A stretch of DNA of 64,000 nt from Saposhnikovia divaricata (taxonomy: Eukaryota; Streptophyta; Magnoliopsida; Apiales; Apiaceae): assembly GCA_036435485.1 (NCBI GenBank), contig CM071600.1:64601546-64665545 (forward strand), given 5' to 3'. Below are positions 47,400 through 61,076 of this stretch, piece by piece (the first letter of the stretch is position 1; every line of letters starts with the position of its first letter). The position numbers and the translations under genes were made by a program. Under the pieces are notes generated by a model. That model was not told the origin of the DNA. It saw only the letters and a program-made list of their open reading frames with translations, and did not search any database.

Positions 47400-50300
47400 G
47401 CTATGTTAAAGATAAGCCAGATATTATCATTTATCATATAAAGAGGAACTTGCAAGGAAAATATTGCAATTCCAGTTATTAACATTTTTCGAAGTCCTAC
47501 AACCTGAAAGAAGTCTCTTCGATACGTGTTGCGGAAGACACCATCAACCTGAAAGAAGTCTCTTCGATACGTGTTGCAGGGAATTCCCAATTTGGGAGAT
47601 GAACCAATACTGGAGTTATCACGCGCCAGCTGTCCCACTCAATGATGATCAGTTGGGGATGGTACAACCCAACATAGTTTACTACCGGTAGAAGGAAGAA
47701 CTGACGGCTCCATTTGTAGATTGCCTTTAATAGTAACTCCTTGGCCAATGGTTAGGCCTTGTGATGGACCGCGCGACTCCGCCTCTTACACACGACTCCT
47801 AGTTCGAATAAATCCACAGCATTGAAACGTAGAGTTTGTCCTTCCTTCCCCAAGTGAAATACTTGTTGATAAGACTTCACAAAGTAGTCGTATCTAGTTG
47901 GAAAGGAAAATTCACCAACATTTCCCAAGCTGCTGCTTGTTAGAGTATACCATCTTGTTCCAATAATCTTACCCCTCGAATGATGAGAAGGTTACTCACA
48001 GATTCAATTGATAAACAGCAACCAAGTTGCGAGTGAAACGAATAGTTTTACAAGATTTATGACCGGGAAGTCAACAAGATAAATAACATTGCTCAAGTAG
48101 GTTCCCCTATAATATGGAAGTTTGAGCGAGCATTTAAATCCTTTTAAGATAGATTTAAATGAAAAATAAAGAGTTGGGAACCTTTCCTTGATAAAATAGT
48201 CATAAAGAGACTTCGAAATATTTTACATAATATCTGGAGGTGACAGATAATCTCCGACTAACATAATCATTTAATTTTTTTAAAGAATTAAATAAATATT
48301 CTAAGAATATTTATTTAACTCAATAATAATTACGGAATATTATTAAATCATAATATTGCTCGTAAGTAATCCTCGAATGAATATATAGAATTATTTACTA
48401 AGTAAACCCTCCTTAAATGAATATTCAAAAATAATATTCATTAAATAATTAAACTCCAATAATTATTTAAAATAATATTCAATAAATATGTCAAACCTTA
48501 AATGAATATTTGAAATTAATATCCATTTAATAAATAATCTTCTAAATGAATATCCAAATAATACTCATTTAGTAATCAAAACTTTAAAGGAATAATCGAA
48601 ATAATATTCCTTAAGTAAATAGAATTTCCAATGAATATTTTAAAATAATATTTATCAAGTACATAAACCTGAAATGAATATTCGAAAGTAATATTAATTT
48701 AATAAATAACATTCTAATGAATATCAAAATAATATTCATTAAATAATCAACTCTAAATGAATATTCGAAACTAACATTCATTTAATATCTCTCGATTGAG
48801 ATAATACTCGAATAACATTCCTCGAAATATTTCCAAGTAATTGATACTTTATGGAAATATAAATAACGTTTAATAATAACATTCCTTAAAATAAATAATA
48901 ATCTGCCGTTGGAATCCCTCCGGGTTTCCACGACTATCTATATCTCAAAATACCGACTCCCGGTCTATACTTAAGAATGAATATCATATGCCCTTCGCTA
49001 AGGGTCTTATCAAAACAATCCGGCTTATAACTGATAATTCGTATCTAGTCTATAAGCCAATATCAATTCAGGGAACATGTATCATATAATTTGACAATAG
49101 GCATGCATGCTATGGCATATGTAAAATGGCAATCACATATATATATTATCACAACAATAAGAACATTCGAGATTAACCACTTAACACGTTTTAAAAGTCT
49201 AAGTATAACTTCACTTAAATCGAAACACGTTTTCGAATTATCTCGTTATACACCTTTTAGTGTAACTCTTTTTATTACTGATACGATCCGACATTTGTTC
49301 GTTATTACGACATGTCATCGTACCCACACTCGGTATATGCTTAAGTCGTATAAGTTCTAAAGTCGATCGATTACGAACCGAGATTATACTTCAAGTTTTA
49401 TCGTTCATTTTCTAAGTGTTTTACCAAAGTTATAACCAAGCGGGTTTTTAGGGGTTCGTTCGCGTTTAACTTCGATTCCAACATTTTTTATAAAATCGGA
49501 AAACGATCCGTTTGATATGTGGTTTTCTTTCATACCTTCCTTATGACCCCTAGTATTTATTTACCAAGATTCACCACTGAGTAACATGCTTTACGAGGGT
49601 TCAATTGAAGTTACGAACTTTTACTTACGGTTCCGAACCAATTTTAGTAATTTGACCATAACTCCTAAACCGTAAGTCGGAATCTTTCGATTCTCATGCC
49701 AAAACGATCTATGGCTCGAGATCTACAAGGGTATGTCATTTATTCATCAAGGCCAGAAAATCATCCTAACTGTTATGCATGGTTTTCTAGAGGTTAACGA
49801 AAATCAAGCATTACGACGGCTATAAATCGGACATTTCCAAATTGTTACAACAATCACCAAGCCACACCGGGCATACATACATCTTATACACATGATTATA
49901 ATCTCAACAATTCCAGAAATATCATACTTCACCATCATATTCATTATATCTCTTAGATCAATAAAGTTAATTACATAATCATGCTTATAATACACCATTT
50001 CATAACTAATCTCAAAATCATCCAATAATCATCAAAACTTAAACTAAGAGCTAGGGTTTCTTGAGATTATTACCTTCCTTGGAGTATTTACTAGCCTTAC
50101 TAACCTTGATCTAGTCCTTGTATAGCCTTAACAAAGCTTGGATCAACCAAAGAAAACAAGAAATAAAAGATTAGTTCTTGGAAGTTACTATTCATCCTAA
50201 ACTTGTAAAAATCATAGAAAATTGAAAAATAAGAATTTAGCTCTCAAATTTTTACCACATCTTGGGATCTTCATAAGATTTGTTTTGAGTCCTAGATCAT

Positions 50301-51518
50301 CAGATTTGAAGCTTCCTAGCTAGGGTTTTGAGGCCTCTTTTTCCACTGGACAGAAACTGGGCAGATTTGTTTCCCCAACTTTGAGCATGGATTTGACTAG
50401 GCTAGACTACTTTGATTGCTATGAAATTTGGAACGAACCTTGCCCATGGAGTGGAGAAGCTATGGTTAAAATTTGGTGATTTTATAGTGGGTAGAAATGG
50501 AGATATGAATTTTTATTTCATAGTGGTTCTTGCTGGGCAGGTTTCAGAAAATGGAAAGAATGGTGTTGTCTTGCTTTTCTTTTGCTCTCATCTAATCTAA
50601 TGTGCATTATTGTGATGTATGGAAAATATCTTGCATAAAGTGGCTTTATTAAAGTGCTTAAGTCATCCCATGCATCATCTTGGACATGTGTTAATGTTTT
50701 GTGGTGAGATGAGGTGTTTAAGCTTACTAAATGGTTTGATTTCTAATGTTACTAGTTAGCTTTGTAACTAGCTTGGTTACTTGATCCTATCCACTTTCAC
50801 ATGATTGTATCTTGGCTCTCTGCTTGTTTCTTTGTCCGGTTATTGCTCAATTCATTGATCGTTCGGGGGAATATCGCAAAGATTTCTAATTATGGTTTTA
50901 CCGGAAACCGTCCTAACATTTTTACTATCATTCTCAATTCTCTTTAATAATTCTTGAACCTATTTTCCTTAAATCCTTTCAATAATTCCTTAAGTCTTTC
51001 AGTGTCCAGGGAAATCTCGGGGAAAATAAAAGTGTTGTTTTTCAGAATCTGACAGCTTTTACATACACTTATTTTCCCCCTGGATCACTATTACGAACTC
51101 GGAAATCCGTTCTGAATACTTATATAGTGTCGTCTAATAATATTCCTAAATCCACCAAAATCACTATTCATCCATTTTCTTTACTCATCCTCTTAGGGTT
51201 GTACAATTGTCCCTGATCTCTTTCGATCGTCCCTAAACCTTTTTACGGACCCACTGGACCAATAACAGATATCGATTTGGATGACATAAGAATAATCTTC
51301 TCCTTTAGAATTATCAAATCTCAATTCCCTAGGAGATAGATAATTCTTATCTAAAGTGTCAACCAATAGTATTCTTCATGGCATATAAACATTTGAATCC
51401 AAATCTATTCCTTTCATTCATTATCTCAATCGTTACATCGTAGTCGTAATCACTATTCACCATTACCTCAGTACATAATAAAAAGTTTTAATTATATCCA
51501 AAATTTGGGGTTCTTACT
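47400..51518 (-). repeat. T-minus LTR, piece 3 (5' part)
   Basis: Resumes the LTR cut at 34482 and aligns over its length with the reverse complement of the T1 LTR. It ends at 51518 where the minus-strand start reads AGTAAGAACCCC instead of TGTAAGAACCC, so the terminal base pair has mutated. An AATATT array lies at 48250-48860. Relative to T1 about 95 bp are missing near 49165, including the TATTTATAG motif. Confidence 0.85.
47500..47577. repeat. Tandem duplication, 33-bp unit, 45-bp period
   Basis: CAACCTGAAAGAAGTCTCTT and the following 13 bases occur at 47500-47532 and again at 47545-47577. I do not see this duplication in the T1 LTR. Confidence 0.9.
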
Positions 51519-53740
51519 GTCTCTCCTCCTTAAAAGGATTCCGTCCCGGAATCAGGTAGGAAGCAAAGAGTCGTTTGTCTGTCGTTTCACCTTTAAGCTT
51601 CCCGGTCAATTCTTAGTCGTTCTACCCTTTCTCAGCACATCTACTGGTGCTACAATACTTACTTTATCCTTTTCCATATACTTTGCTACTTTTCGTACAA
51701 CACACTATCCGGGTTATGCTCTTACTCAGTCTTATCCTTATTGATACCTGCAGTGGCTTTGGTATCACTATCGTGCTGCGAATTCGGAGATAACCTCGCT
51801 CGCACTGTGCATTTCCTGATCGCTTTAATCTTCGCAATCTCGATCAATATAGAGAAGTGAAAAGATTTATTGAGAGATCACTATGATCAATTGAACATTT
51901 GTTATATTGCATCGTTAGTACAGAAGGGGGCCAGCCTTTAGTACTTGACAAGCAATTAAACAAGTTATGGTATTCCGCTTAGACTTCTATCACATAGACA
52001 GATAGTCATGTAGCAGTACCTCCCCTCCTTAAAGGGTTGTTCTTCTCAATTCATAAAGAAGATGAATAAGAGAGAAGAAAAGAAAAGAATTCTAAAGGAT
52101 TATAGAAAGTTTTCATGATTGTAAAATATCATACTCAAAATTTACCTCTGAACTATAGAGGTTCATCAAAGAAGAAAATAATCATAATTATATCCAATAC
52201 TATTTGATCGCAACCTCATGTGTCAACATATTTCGTTGCTTTGCCCACTATTCTATGGACCTATACTCTGGTTCAACCTTAGCACACTTACTTTTGGAAA
52301 ATCTTTGAACCTCTCAGGTTAAATCTTAGTTTCTCGCTTGACACCATTGTTACTGACATTCCATGTCATGCTACTAGCTTTTTCATATCTATAATATTAA
52401 CACTATCAGGTTGTCATCCCGAGAATTCATCAGAAAACCCTTTTATTAATCCATTCATAACATTCCTTGCTTCATATTCCATAGTTGTTTTCCCTGTCTT
52501 TTCTTTATCAATCACATCCTTCTTATTATCTGATTCTTATTTACTTCTGTTATTTACTTTCACATTCATCTCTTTATTGAGATATCTTTTGCACTTGGTA
52601 CCTCCTTATTGGTATCCCGTTACATTTACTCTATAATCATCACATTATTCCAATTTAAATTCTCCGAAATGAATCTGGCCGATCCCTTTAACTTAGATTC
52701 AATATAATCTATTTCTGTCAACTTGTTTCTCATCACTTATTCTTTTCTACCCGCGGTTTTCCACAGGTTGTCTTTCGTAAGTCAGACCAGGTCGTACATC
52801 TACCTGCTCGCACTCTTATCATCTTTTGAACATTTGCGTTTTACTGGTGTAGCTCTGCCACATGAAACAAGTTACTACCATGCTATAAGCTTTGGGGGTA
52901 AAACTGGCTCGAATGCCACCTTCCGAACACTTTTAAACTCTCAGGTGGCCTAATAAGTCTCGGGCTCAACTGCCCTTCTCTCTAAGTCTCATTAATTCTT
53001 TCTACGGGAATACATTTAGTATCATGAATCATCAACCTCATATTCTCTATCTTGTTTGCGCAGAAGTACACTAACACAAACTTGCTTGTCATTCATCAAC
53101 ATGCCATTTAGCTTATCAATAGCAGCACTTTCTTTATCTTACGTTGTCATCTACTTTCTTAGAAGAATCACCATCGCTTGTTGTTTACGTAGTGCGTTAA
53201 TAGCTAACCATACGGGCTTTAATCCTTTAGGGAGACAAAGTAATCACTATTCCTTATCCATAAGGAACACTTCCTGAACTTGATGTAGATATTACATGAA
53301 GTAGATAAAATTGCAGAAGAGTTTCAAGCATCGCAGCTATGTCAGGTTGATGAAACTATCACTCATGCAGCTTCCATAAAAGACTGGAAACTTAACGGTT
53401 TACTTCGTCATTTTTGTATCATGGTCCTGGTTTGCCTCAAAACGGGACCTTCTAAGGTACGTAATATGCTTAAGACTCCATCAGGAATCGAATCTTTACT
53501 TAAACTATTATTACCTTCGATTCTTGCACAATCATCAAAAGGAATGTAAATTCCTCCACTCCGATATGACCTTCAAGGTCTTTCCAAATATCATTTTGTT
53601 TCTTCGGTATGAACATTTGTAATTATTTCTTTATACTTAAACTGTCGGCCACCTCATTGGCCTTTCTTGATAATAATAATTCCTTGTAATCCATGTTTTC
53701 TGGATACATTCCAGTTCAAATTTTTCTACCTCATTTCCAT
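51519..53740 (-). mobile_element. T-minus-type internal 3' region
   Basis: On the minus strand this sequence ends with TTTTAAGGAGGAGAGAC (51519-51536), a polypurine tract directly before an LTR start, so it is the 3' end of an internal region. The last 1.2 kb (52517-53740) matches 1-1228. No intact frame is present; a possible RNase H tail (KANEVADSLS) reads on the minus strand near 53640-53675. The homology stops abruptly at the junction with T3 gag. Confidence 0.75.
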
Positions 53741-56700
53741 CAGGGCCTTTAAGTCCCTTAAGCCCCCCAGAGTTCCAAGGATCAGCTGACCCAGTTGAGG
53801 CAAGAGCCTGGATAAAGGAAATGGAAAAGTCCTTTGCGATTCTAAGCATCGAGGAGGCACAAAAGACTATTTTTGCCACTTACCTTCTGAAAGGAGAGGC
53901 CAATTACTGGTGGGAGGCCAAGAAAAACATGGAGACCGATGCTAGTGGCTGATTACGAGGCCAAGTTTACCGAGCTATCAAGGTTTGTGCCAGAATTTGT
54001 GGATACTGAAGAAAAGAAAGCTAATAGGTTTCAGCAGGGGTTGAAGTAATGGATTCAGAATCGCGTAGCAGTCTTAGAGCTTACAGACTATGCCACCTTG
54101 GTACAGAAAGCAACAATTGTGGAAGCAGGGAGTGATCAGATGCAGAGGGAAAGAGAGAAAGGGGGATAAAAAGGAAGCATGTAAGTATGGGCGGAGGTTC
54201 CGCAGGAGGAAAACCCCCGAATAAGTTTAACCGAGGAACAGCTTCCCTACCTGGATGGAATGTAGGATTCAAACCCTTTGTGAGCGCAAGTGTGAGAAAG
54301 GGCGGCCAGCAATCAGGAGTGTCCCGCTCCTACCCTTCCCGACCTTCATTACCAGTATGTTCAACTTGTGGGAGGAGACATTCCGGAGTGTGCAACCAGA
54401 AACTGATAACCTGCTATAAGTGTGGACGAGTGGGCCACTATGCTGCCTCTTGTACCACGGTTACCCCTATTGCCACCAAAGACACTGCTTGTTTCCAGTG
54501 TGGACGTCAAGGTCACATGTAGAAGGATTTCCCAATGAACAAACCAGCATCATCAGGGGCAAGCAAAGCTGCCTCGAATAGGCCACCAACTGCTAGAACT
54601 TTTAACATGACAGTGCAGGATGCCGTGAGAGACATGGACGTGATAGCAGGTACCTTTTCTTTTAATTCAGTTAGTGCAAACATCTTATTTGATTCTAGAG
54701 CAACTAAGTCTTTTATATCGAGGGATTGTGCTCGTAAATTGAAACTTAAGACCCAATCACTAAGGGATTCCTTACAAGTAGAGATAACCAACCAAGAGAT
54801 AGTTCCAGTTAATCAGATTCACCCCGATTGCAAATTAGAAATAGGAGGACAATCTTTCTATGTCGATTTGATTCCTTTTAAACTAGGGGAATTTGATGTT
54901 ATTTTGGGAATGAATTGGTTGTCTCGCAATAATGCTCAGATAGATTGTAAAGCGAAAAATGTTAAGTTGAAAGCCCTAGGAAAGAAGGAAATAGTGTTTC
55001 GAGGGATACGACAGACCCAGAACATTCTAACCATGGCGCAAACCAAGAGATTGTTACGAAAAGGAAACGAGGCTTACTTAGCTTATGTTATAGACACCAA
55101 GAAGGAAGCACCTAAGTTGCAGGACATTCTGGTAGTTAACGAGTTCGAAGACGTGTTTCCACAAGATCTTCCCGGATTACCACCTGATAGAGTAATTGAG
55201 TTTGCTATCGAGTTAGTCTCGGGGACGGTGCCAGTTTCGAAGGCCCCATACCGATTAGCCCCAGTAGAAATGAAAGAGCTAGCTAAGCAATTGTAAGATG
55301 TTGGATAAGGGAATGATAAGACCCAGTGTGTCACCTTGGGGAGCACCTGTGTTGTTTGTTAAGAAGAAGGATGGGAGTGTGAGGTTATGCATCGACTACC
55401 AAGAGTTGAACAAGCTAACCATAAAGAATAAGTACACGTTACCCAGAATAGATGACTTGTTTGACCAGCTAAAGGGTGCTGTGTACTTCTCAAAGATTGA
55501 CCTGAGAACCGGATATCACCAACTGAAGATTAAACCTGAAGATATCCCAAAGACTACATTCCGTACCAGATATGGACATTATGAGTTCTTGTTGATGTCA
55601 TTTGGATTGACCAATGCCCAGCAGCTTTCATGGATTTAATGAATAGGGTGTTCAAGGAATATTTGGACCAGTTTGTTATAGTTTTCATTGATGATATTCT
55701 TATATACTCAATGACAGAGGCAGAACATGCTGAACATTTGAGGATAGCTTTAGAAATACTCAAGAAAGAGCAGCTGTATGCCAAATTCTCGAAGTGTGAG
55801 TTCTGGAAAAATGAAGTGCAATTCTTAGGGCACGTGATCAATAGGGAAGGAGTGTTGGTTGACCCCTCCAAGATAGAGGCAGTTTCAAACTGGGAACGAC
55901 GAACCACTCCAACCGAAGTAAGGAGTTTCATCGGACTGGCAGGATATTATAGAAGATTTGTTCAAGATTTTGCAAAGATCGCAGCCCCGTTAAATCGACT
56001 TACCCGTAAAACTGAGAAATTTGAATGGACTGAAAAATGCGAGAAGAGTTTTAAAGAGGTGAAGAAGAGGTTGGTGATGGCCCCAGTGCTGGCGTTGCCT
56101 GGTGGAAAAGGAGATTTTGTGATTTACAGTGATGCTTCACATAAAGGATTAGGATGTGTGCTTATGCAGCACGGTAAGGTAATCGTGTATGCGTCAAGGC
56201 AGTTGAAGGAATATGAGATTCGATATCCCACTCATGATCTAGAATTAGCAGCAATAGTTTTTGCTTTAAAGATTTGGAGACACTACTTGTATGGAGAGAA
56301 GTGCGAGATTTACACTAACCATAAGAGTCTCAAATACATCTTTACTCAAAAAGAGCTTAACATGCGCCAGAGAAGATGGTTAGAACTGATCAAGGATTAT
56401 GATTGTGAGATTCGTTATCACCCGGTTAAGGCCAATATGGTGGCAGACGCCCTTAATAGGAAAGAGAAGCTCAAGATGATAACTTCCGAAGAAGAGTTGG
56501 TGAGAGACTTCGAGAAGCTGGAAATCGAGGTCAAGATACCAGGAGATGGTCAAGAGAGGTTGATGGAAATTGGAATCCAACCTCCATTGTTGAAAAATAT
56601 TAGGCTATGTCAAGAATGGATGATGGAGGAAAAAGAGAACTCGACAGAAGAGATAATGATCGGGGTAGAAATTAAGTGTGAAAGAGACAAAGAAGGAATC

Positions 56701-58020
56701 ATGAGGTACGCATCCAGGATATGGATCCCAAATGTGCAGGAGCTCAAGGACGAGATTCTATATGAGGGACACAACTCAAGGTACTCAGTGCACCCCGGTA
56801 GTACCAAAATGTATAGAGATTTGAAAGAGTACTACTGGTGGCCTAACATGAAAAAGGATGTAGCAGAGTGGGTAAGCAGATGCTTGACCTGCCAACGAGT
56901 GAAAATAGAGCACCAGAGACCCAGTGGACTTTTACACCCCTTAGAGATTCCCGAATGGAAATGGGAACACATAGCCATGGATTTCGTAGTAGGTTTACCA
57001 AGGACCAAAGCTAATCGTAACGCCATATGGGTGATCATAGACCGACTAACGAAGTCAGCTCACTTTCTTTTAATCAATGAAAGGTATACGGTTGACAGAC
57101 TAGTAGATATCTACTTAAAAGAGATAGTGGCGCGATATGGAGTCCCAATCGCCATAGTATCCAATCGAGATCCCAGATTTAACTCCAGGTTTTGGAGAAG
57201 CTTTCAAGAATGTGTAGGAACCAGGCTAAACATGAGTACAGCCTATCACCCCCAGACAGACGGGAAAAGTGAAAGGACCATCCAAACGCTAGAGGATATG
57301 TTGAGGGTCTGTGCTATAGACTTTAAAGGAAATTGGGATGATCACTTGCCATTGATTGAGTTCTCCTACAACAATAGTTTTCATTCAAGCATAGGAATGC
57401 CGCCTTACGAGGCCTTTTATGGAAGAAAGTGCCGATCTCCCTTGTATTGGGATGAAGTTGGAGAGAGAAAGATGCTCGGGCCCGAAGTGGTCCAACGGAC
57501 TTAGGATGTAGTGGATCTAATCAGAGGACGGCTAGTAGCAGCCCAAGATCGACAAAAGAGATATGCCGACTTAGCTCGGAAAGGCAAGGAATATGAAGTT
57601 GGAGACCTAGTGTTTTTAAAGGTATCTCCTTGGAAAGGTTTAATGAGGTTTGGGAAGAAGGGAAAACTGAGTCCTAGATACAGTGGACCCTTTGAGATCT
57701 TAAGACGTATCCAGGAACTAGATTACGAACTAGCATTACCTCCAAATCTACAACAAGTGCACAATGTGTTCCATGTTTCGATGTTGAGGAAATATAATTC
57801 GGATGCCAAGCATATTGTGGAATATGAGCACGTAGACATGCAACCGGACCTAACCTATGTGGAGCAGCCTGTGGAAATCATAGACCGAAAAGAACAAGTG
57901 CTCCGAAACAAGGTCATCCAGCTAGTCAGAGTTTTATGGCAGAACCACAAAGTGGAAGAGTCAACTTGGGAATTGGAAAGCGCAATGCTAGAGAAATATC
58001 CCCATTTGTTTTCAAACTGA
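53741..58020 (+). pseudogene. gag-pol: T3 gag-pol (Tekay-like), truncated and decayed
   Basis: Starts within gag (RAFKSLKPPEF region) with the 5' part missing, then runs through gag, protease, RT, RNase H, integrase and chromodomain-like end in the order of T1. Lesions: about 130 bp deleted near 53944; TAA near 54047; frameshift near 54168; TAG at 54520; indels near 55292 and 55620 that shift the RT frame and back; TAG at 57502. Catalytic changes: protease DSGA reads DSRA (near 54695), RNase H YTDH reads YTNH (near 56315), integrase VSDRD reads VSNRD (near 57160). Clearly older and more damaged than T1. Confidence 0.93.
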
Positions 58021-58040
58021 TTCTGGGACGGAATCCTTTT

Positions 58041-58053
58041 AAAGAGGGGAGAC
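58041..58053 (+). other. T3 polypurine tract
   Basis: AAAGAGGGGAGAC adjoins the LTR start at 58054, as in T1. Confidence 0.85.
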
Positions 58054-61000
58054 TGTAAGAACCCATATTTTTGGTAGTAATTAAAACTTTTATTATGTAA
58101 TGGAGTATAAGTGTAACAGTGGTTCTATTGAATGAATATTTAATGAATTTGGATTCAAATGTTTATATGCCATGAACAATGTAATTGGTTGACAACTTAG
58201 ATTAGAATAATCTATCTCCTGGAAAGTAAGATATGGTAAATTCCAAAGAGGAAGGATATTCTCATGTCATCCAAATCGATATATGTTATAAGTCCAGTGG
58301 TTCCGTAAAAGGGTTAAGGAACGCTCGGGAAAGCGCGAGAACATTTTTCTAATTATAAGAATTAAAGAGAAAATAAGCAATGAATAGTGTTTTTGGTGGA
58401 AATTGGAATATTATCAGACGACGCTATATAGAAGTATTCAGAACAGATTTTTGAGTTCGTATTAATGACCGATAGGCAATATAATTGTATGTAAATGATA
58501 TCAGATTCAGAAAAATAGCACTTTTATTTTCTCCGAGATTTTCCTAGACACTGAAGGATTTAAGGATTTAATAAAGAGATTTGAGGAATTTAAATTCAAG
58601 AATTATAAAGGAGGATTAAAGATATTAGCAAAAATATCACGGAGGTTTCCGATAAAACCCTAACAAGAAATACTCGATATATTCCTCCGAACGATCAATG
58701 AAATTGAGAAATAACCGGACAAAGAAACAAGCAGAGAGCCAAGGTGCATGCATGTGCAAGTGGATATGATCAATTAACCAAGCTAGTTACAAGGCTAACT
58801 AGTAATGCTAGAATCAAACCAAGTACTTAGCTTAAAAACACCTCATCTCACCACAAACACTAACACATGTCCAAGATGATGCATTAGGTGATGCAATCAC
58901 TTTATTAAAACTACTTTATACAAGATATTATCCAAGACATGTCAATAATGAAAGATTAAGCCAAAGCAAGCAAAACAACTCCAAGCTCTCTCCATTTTAA
59001 GATTTTTCGGCCAAGGCTTAATTTCAAGATCAAAATCCCACTTCCAACCAATGTTTGATCTCAAGATTTTTATGGTGAGTACTAAATTTCATATTAGAGA
59101 TATCCTATGAATCTTAGCTTCAAACTCCACTTCTTTCATGGTTAATAAAATCATCAAAGATGAGGGTAGATAGTAACTTTCAAGAACTAATTTGGTTTTC
59201 TTGATTTCTTTGGATGATCTAAACTATATTAAGGATATACAAGGACTAATCAAGGTTTATTAAGGCTTTTACATACTCCAAGGAAGGTATATCTCCTAAG
59301 AACCCTAGATCTTACTTTGAGTTTTATGCATGTTCTTGCTGGTTTTAGCTTAGTTATGATTATGGTGTTATTATAAGCATGTAAGCATGATTATGTAGTT
59401 GGTTTAGTTGATTTAAGAGATATGATGATTATGGTGATGAAATGAGATGTTCTTGGACTTGTAAGATGTATGGTATGCCCGGTGTGGCTTGGTTGTGATG
59501 TTACAAATTTGAAAATATTCGAGTTATAGCCGTTGTAATGCCGAAATTTCATTAACCTTAAGAATTCGTGCATCACAGTAGCTATAGGTCACTGATCTTG
59601 ACAAAAATATGACCTACCCTTGTAGATCTCGAGTCATAGATCGTTTTGGCACAAGAATCGAAGCAAACGGACTTACGATTTAGGAGTTATGGTCAAATTA
59701 GTAAAAGTGGTTCGAAACCGTAAGTGCGAGTTCGTAACTGAAATTGAACCCCCTTAACATGAATAATTCAATGGCGAATCTTGGTAATTAAATACTATAG
59801 ATCATAAGAGAAAACCTCATATTAAACGGATCATTTTTCGATTTTATAAAAATGTTCGAATCAAGGTTAAGTGCAAGGGGACCCCTAAAAAGGACAATTG
59901 GTTATAACTTTGGAAAACCACTTAGAAAACAGGCGATAAATCTCGAGGTATAATCTTTGTTCGTAAACGACCGACCTTAGAACTTATACGACTTAAGTAC
60001 CTACCAAGTGTAAGTGTAATGACATGCCTTAATAACGAACAAGTGTCGAATCATAACGGTGTTAATAAGAGTTACACTAGAGGGTGTATAATGAGATAAC
60101 TTGAAAACGTGTTTTTAACCTAAGTTAAGTATGTACTTAGCCTTTCAAGGTATTAAGTGATTAATCTCAGACATTTTGACTATTTATAGATCACCGGACT
60201 ACCCCGAGACACACCACCTCGACAGGAGTACCAGGCAAGTTTCCAACACTTTAGAACTGTTGTTGTGATAATATATATATGATTTGATTGTTGTTATACA
60301 TATGCCATAGCATGCATGCCTGCTTTCAAATTATATTGTGATACTTGTTTCGAGAATTGATGTTGGCTTATAAGCTAGATACGAGATATATTAGTTATAA
60401 GCCGGATATTGCTAAGACCCTTAGTGAAGGGCATATGAATCTCATTCTTCGAATATAGACCGGGAGTCAGTATTTCTTGATACAATGTGATTATTTTCTA
60501 AGGAAAATATCTAAGTAAATATTTTTTTTCATTATTTATTTGATGAATATTATTTGAATATTCATTTTTGTTTCATTATATAATGAATATTATTTTGAAT
60601 ATTCATTTGAGCTTTATTTCTTTAATGAATATTATATTGAATACTCATTTAAGGTTGATTTAATTATCGGATATTATTTTGAATATTTATTCGAGGGTTA
60701 ATTATGAGCAATATTTTATATTAAGAATATTCTGGAAATATTTATGGTTTATTAAATATTCTTTGAATATTTATTTAATTCTTTTAACTAGGTTTAAAAA
60801 TGATTCATTTTCAAATATTATCTTCAACCTCCAAATATTATGTAAAATATTTCTGAGCCTTATTATGATTATTTTTATCAAGGAGAGGTTCCCAAAACTC
60901 CATTTTTTCATTTAAAGCTATCTTTCAATGGTTGTGTGTGTTGTGATATTATTGCGGGGTCATAACATGCAGTTTATTTATTTTGTTTCAAGTTCAAGTA

Positions 61001-61061
61001 TTGTTGATGGAATTGAGACCGTAACGACCAGGTCTCCGACCCCGGATCTGAGGCTGTTACA
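58054..61061 (+). repeat. T3 LTR (3008 bp), shared by internal sequences on both sides
   Basis: Starts TGTAAGAACCCA and ends GGCTGTTACA. It has a polypurine tract on its left and a primer site on its right, so it serves both as 3' LTR of 53741-58053 and as 5' LTR of what follows. Compared with T1 it lacks more than 1 kb between about 60900 and 60930 (T1 region around 8990-10085). TATTTATAG is at 60181 and an AATATT array at 60530-60780. Confidence 0.9.
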
Positions 61062-61064
61062 GAA

Positions 61065-61076
61065 TGGTATCAGAGC
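61065..61076 (+). other. T3 primer-binding site (initiator Met tRNA)
   Basis: TGGTATCAGAGC lies three bases after the LTR end at 61061. Confidence 0.93.

Noticed and set aside
50412..50600. 62-residue frame
   Set aside because: Located in the T-minus LTR on the antisense strand, with no homologue in the other LTR copies and no domain.
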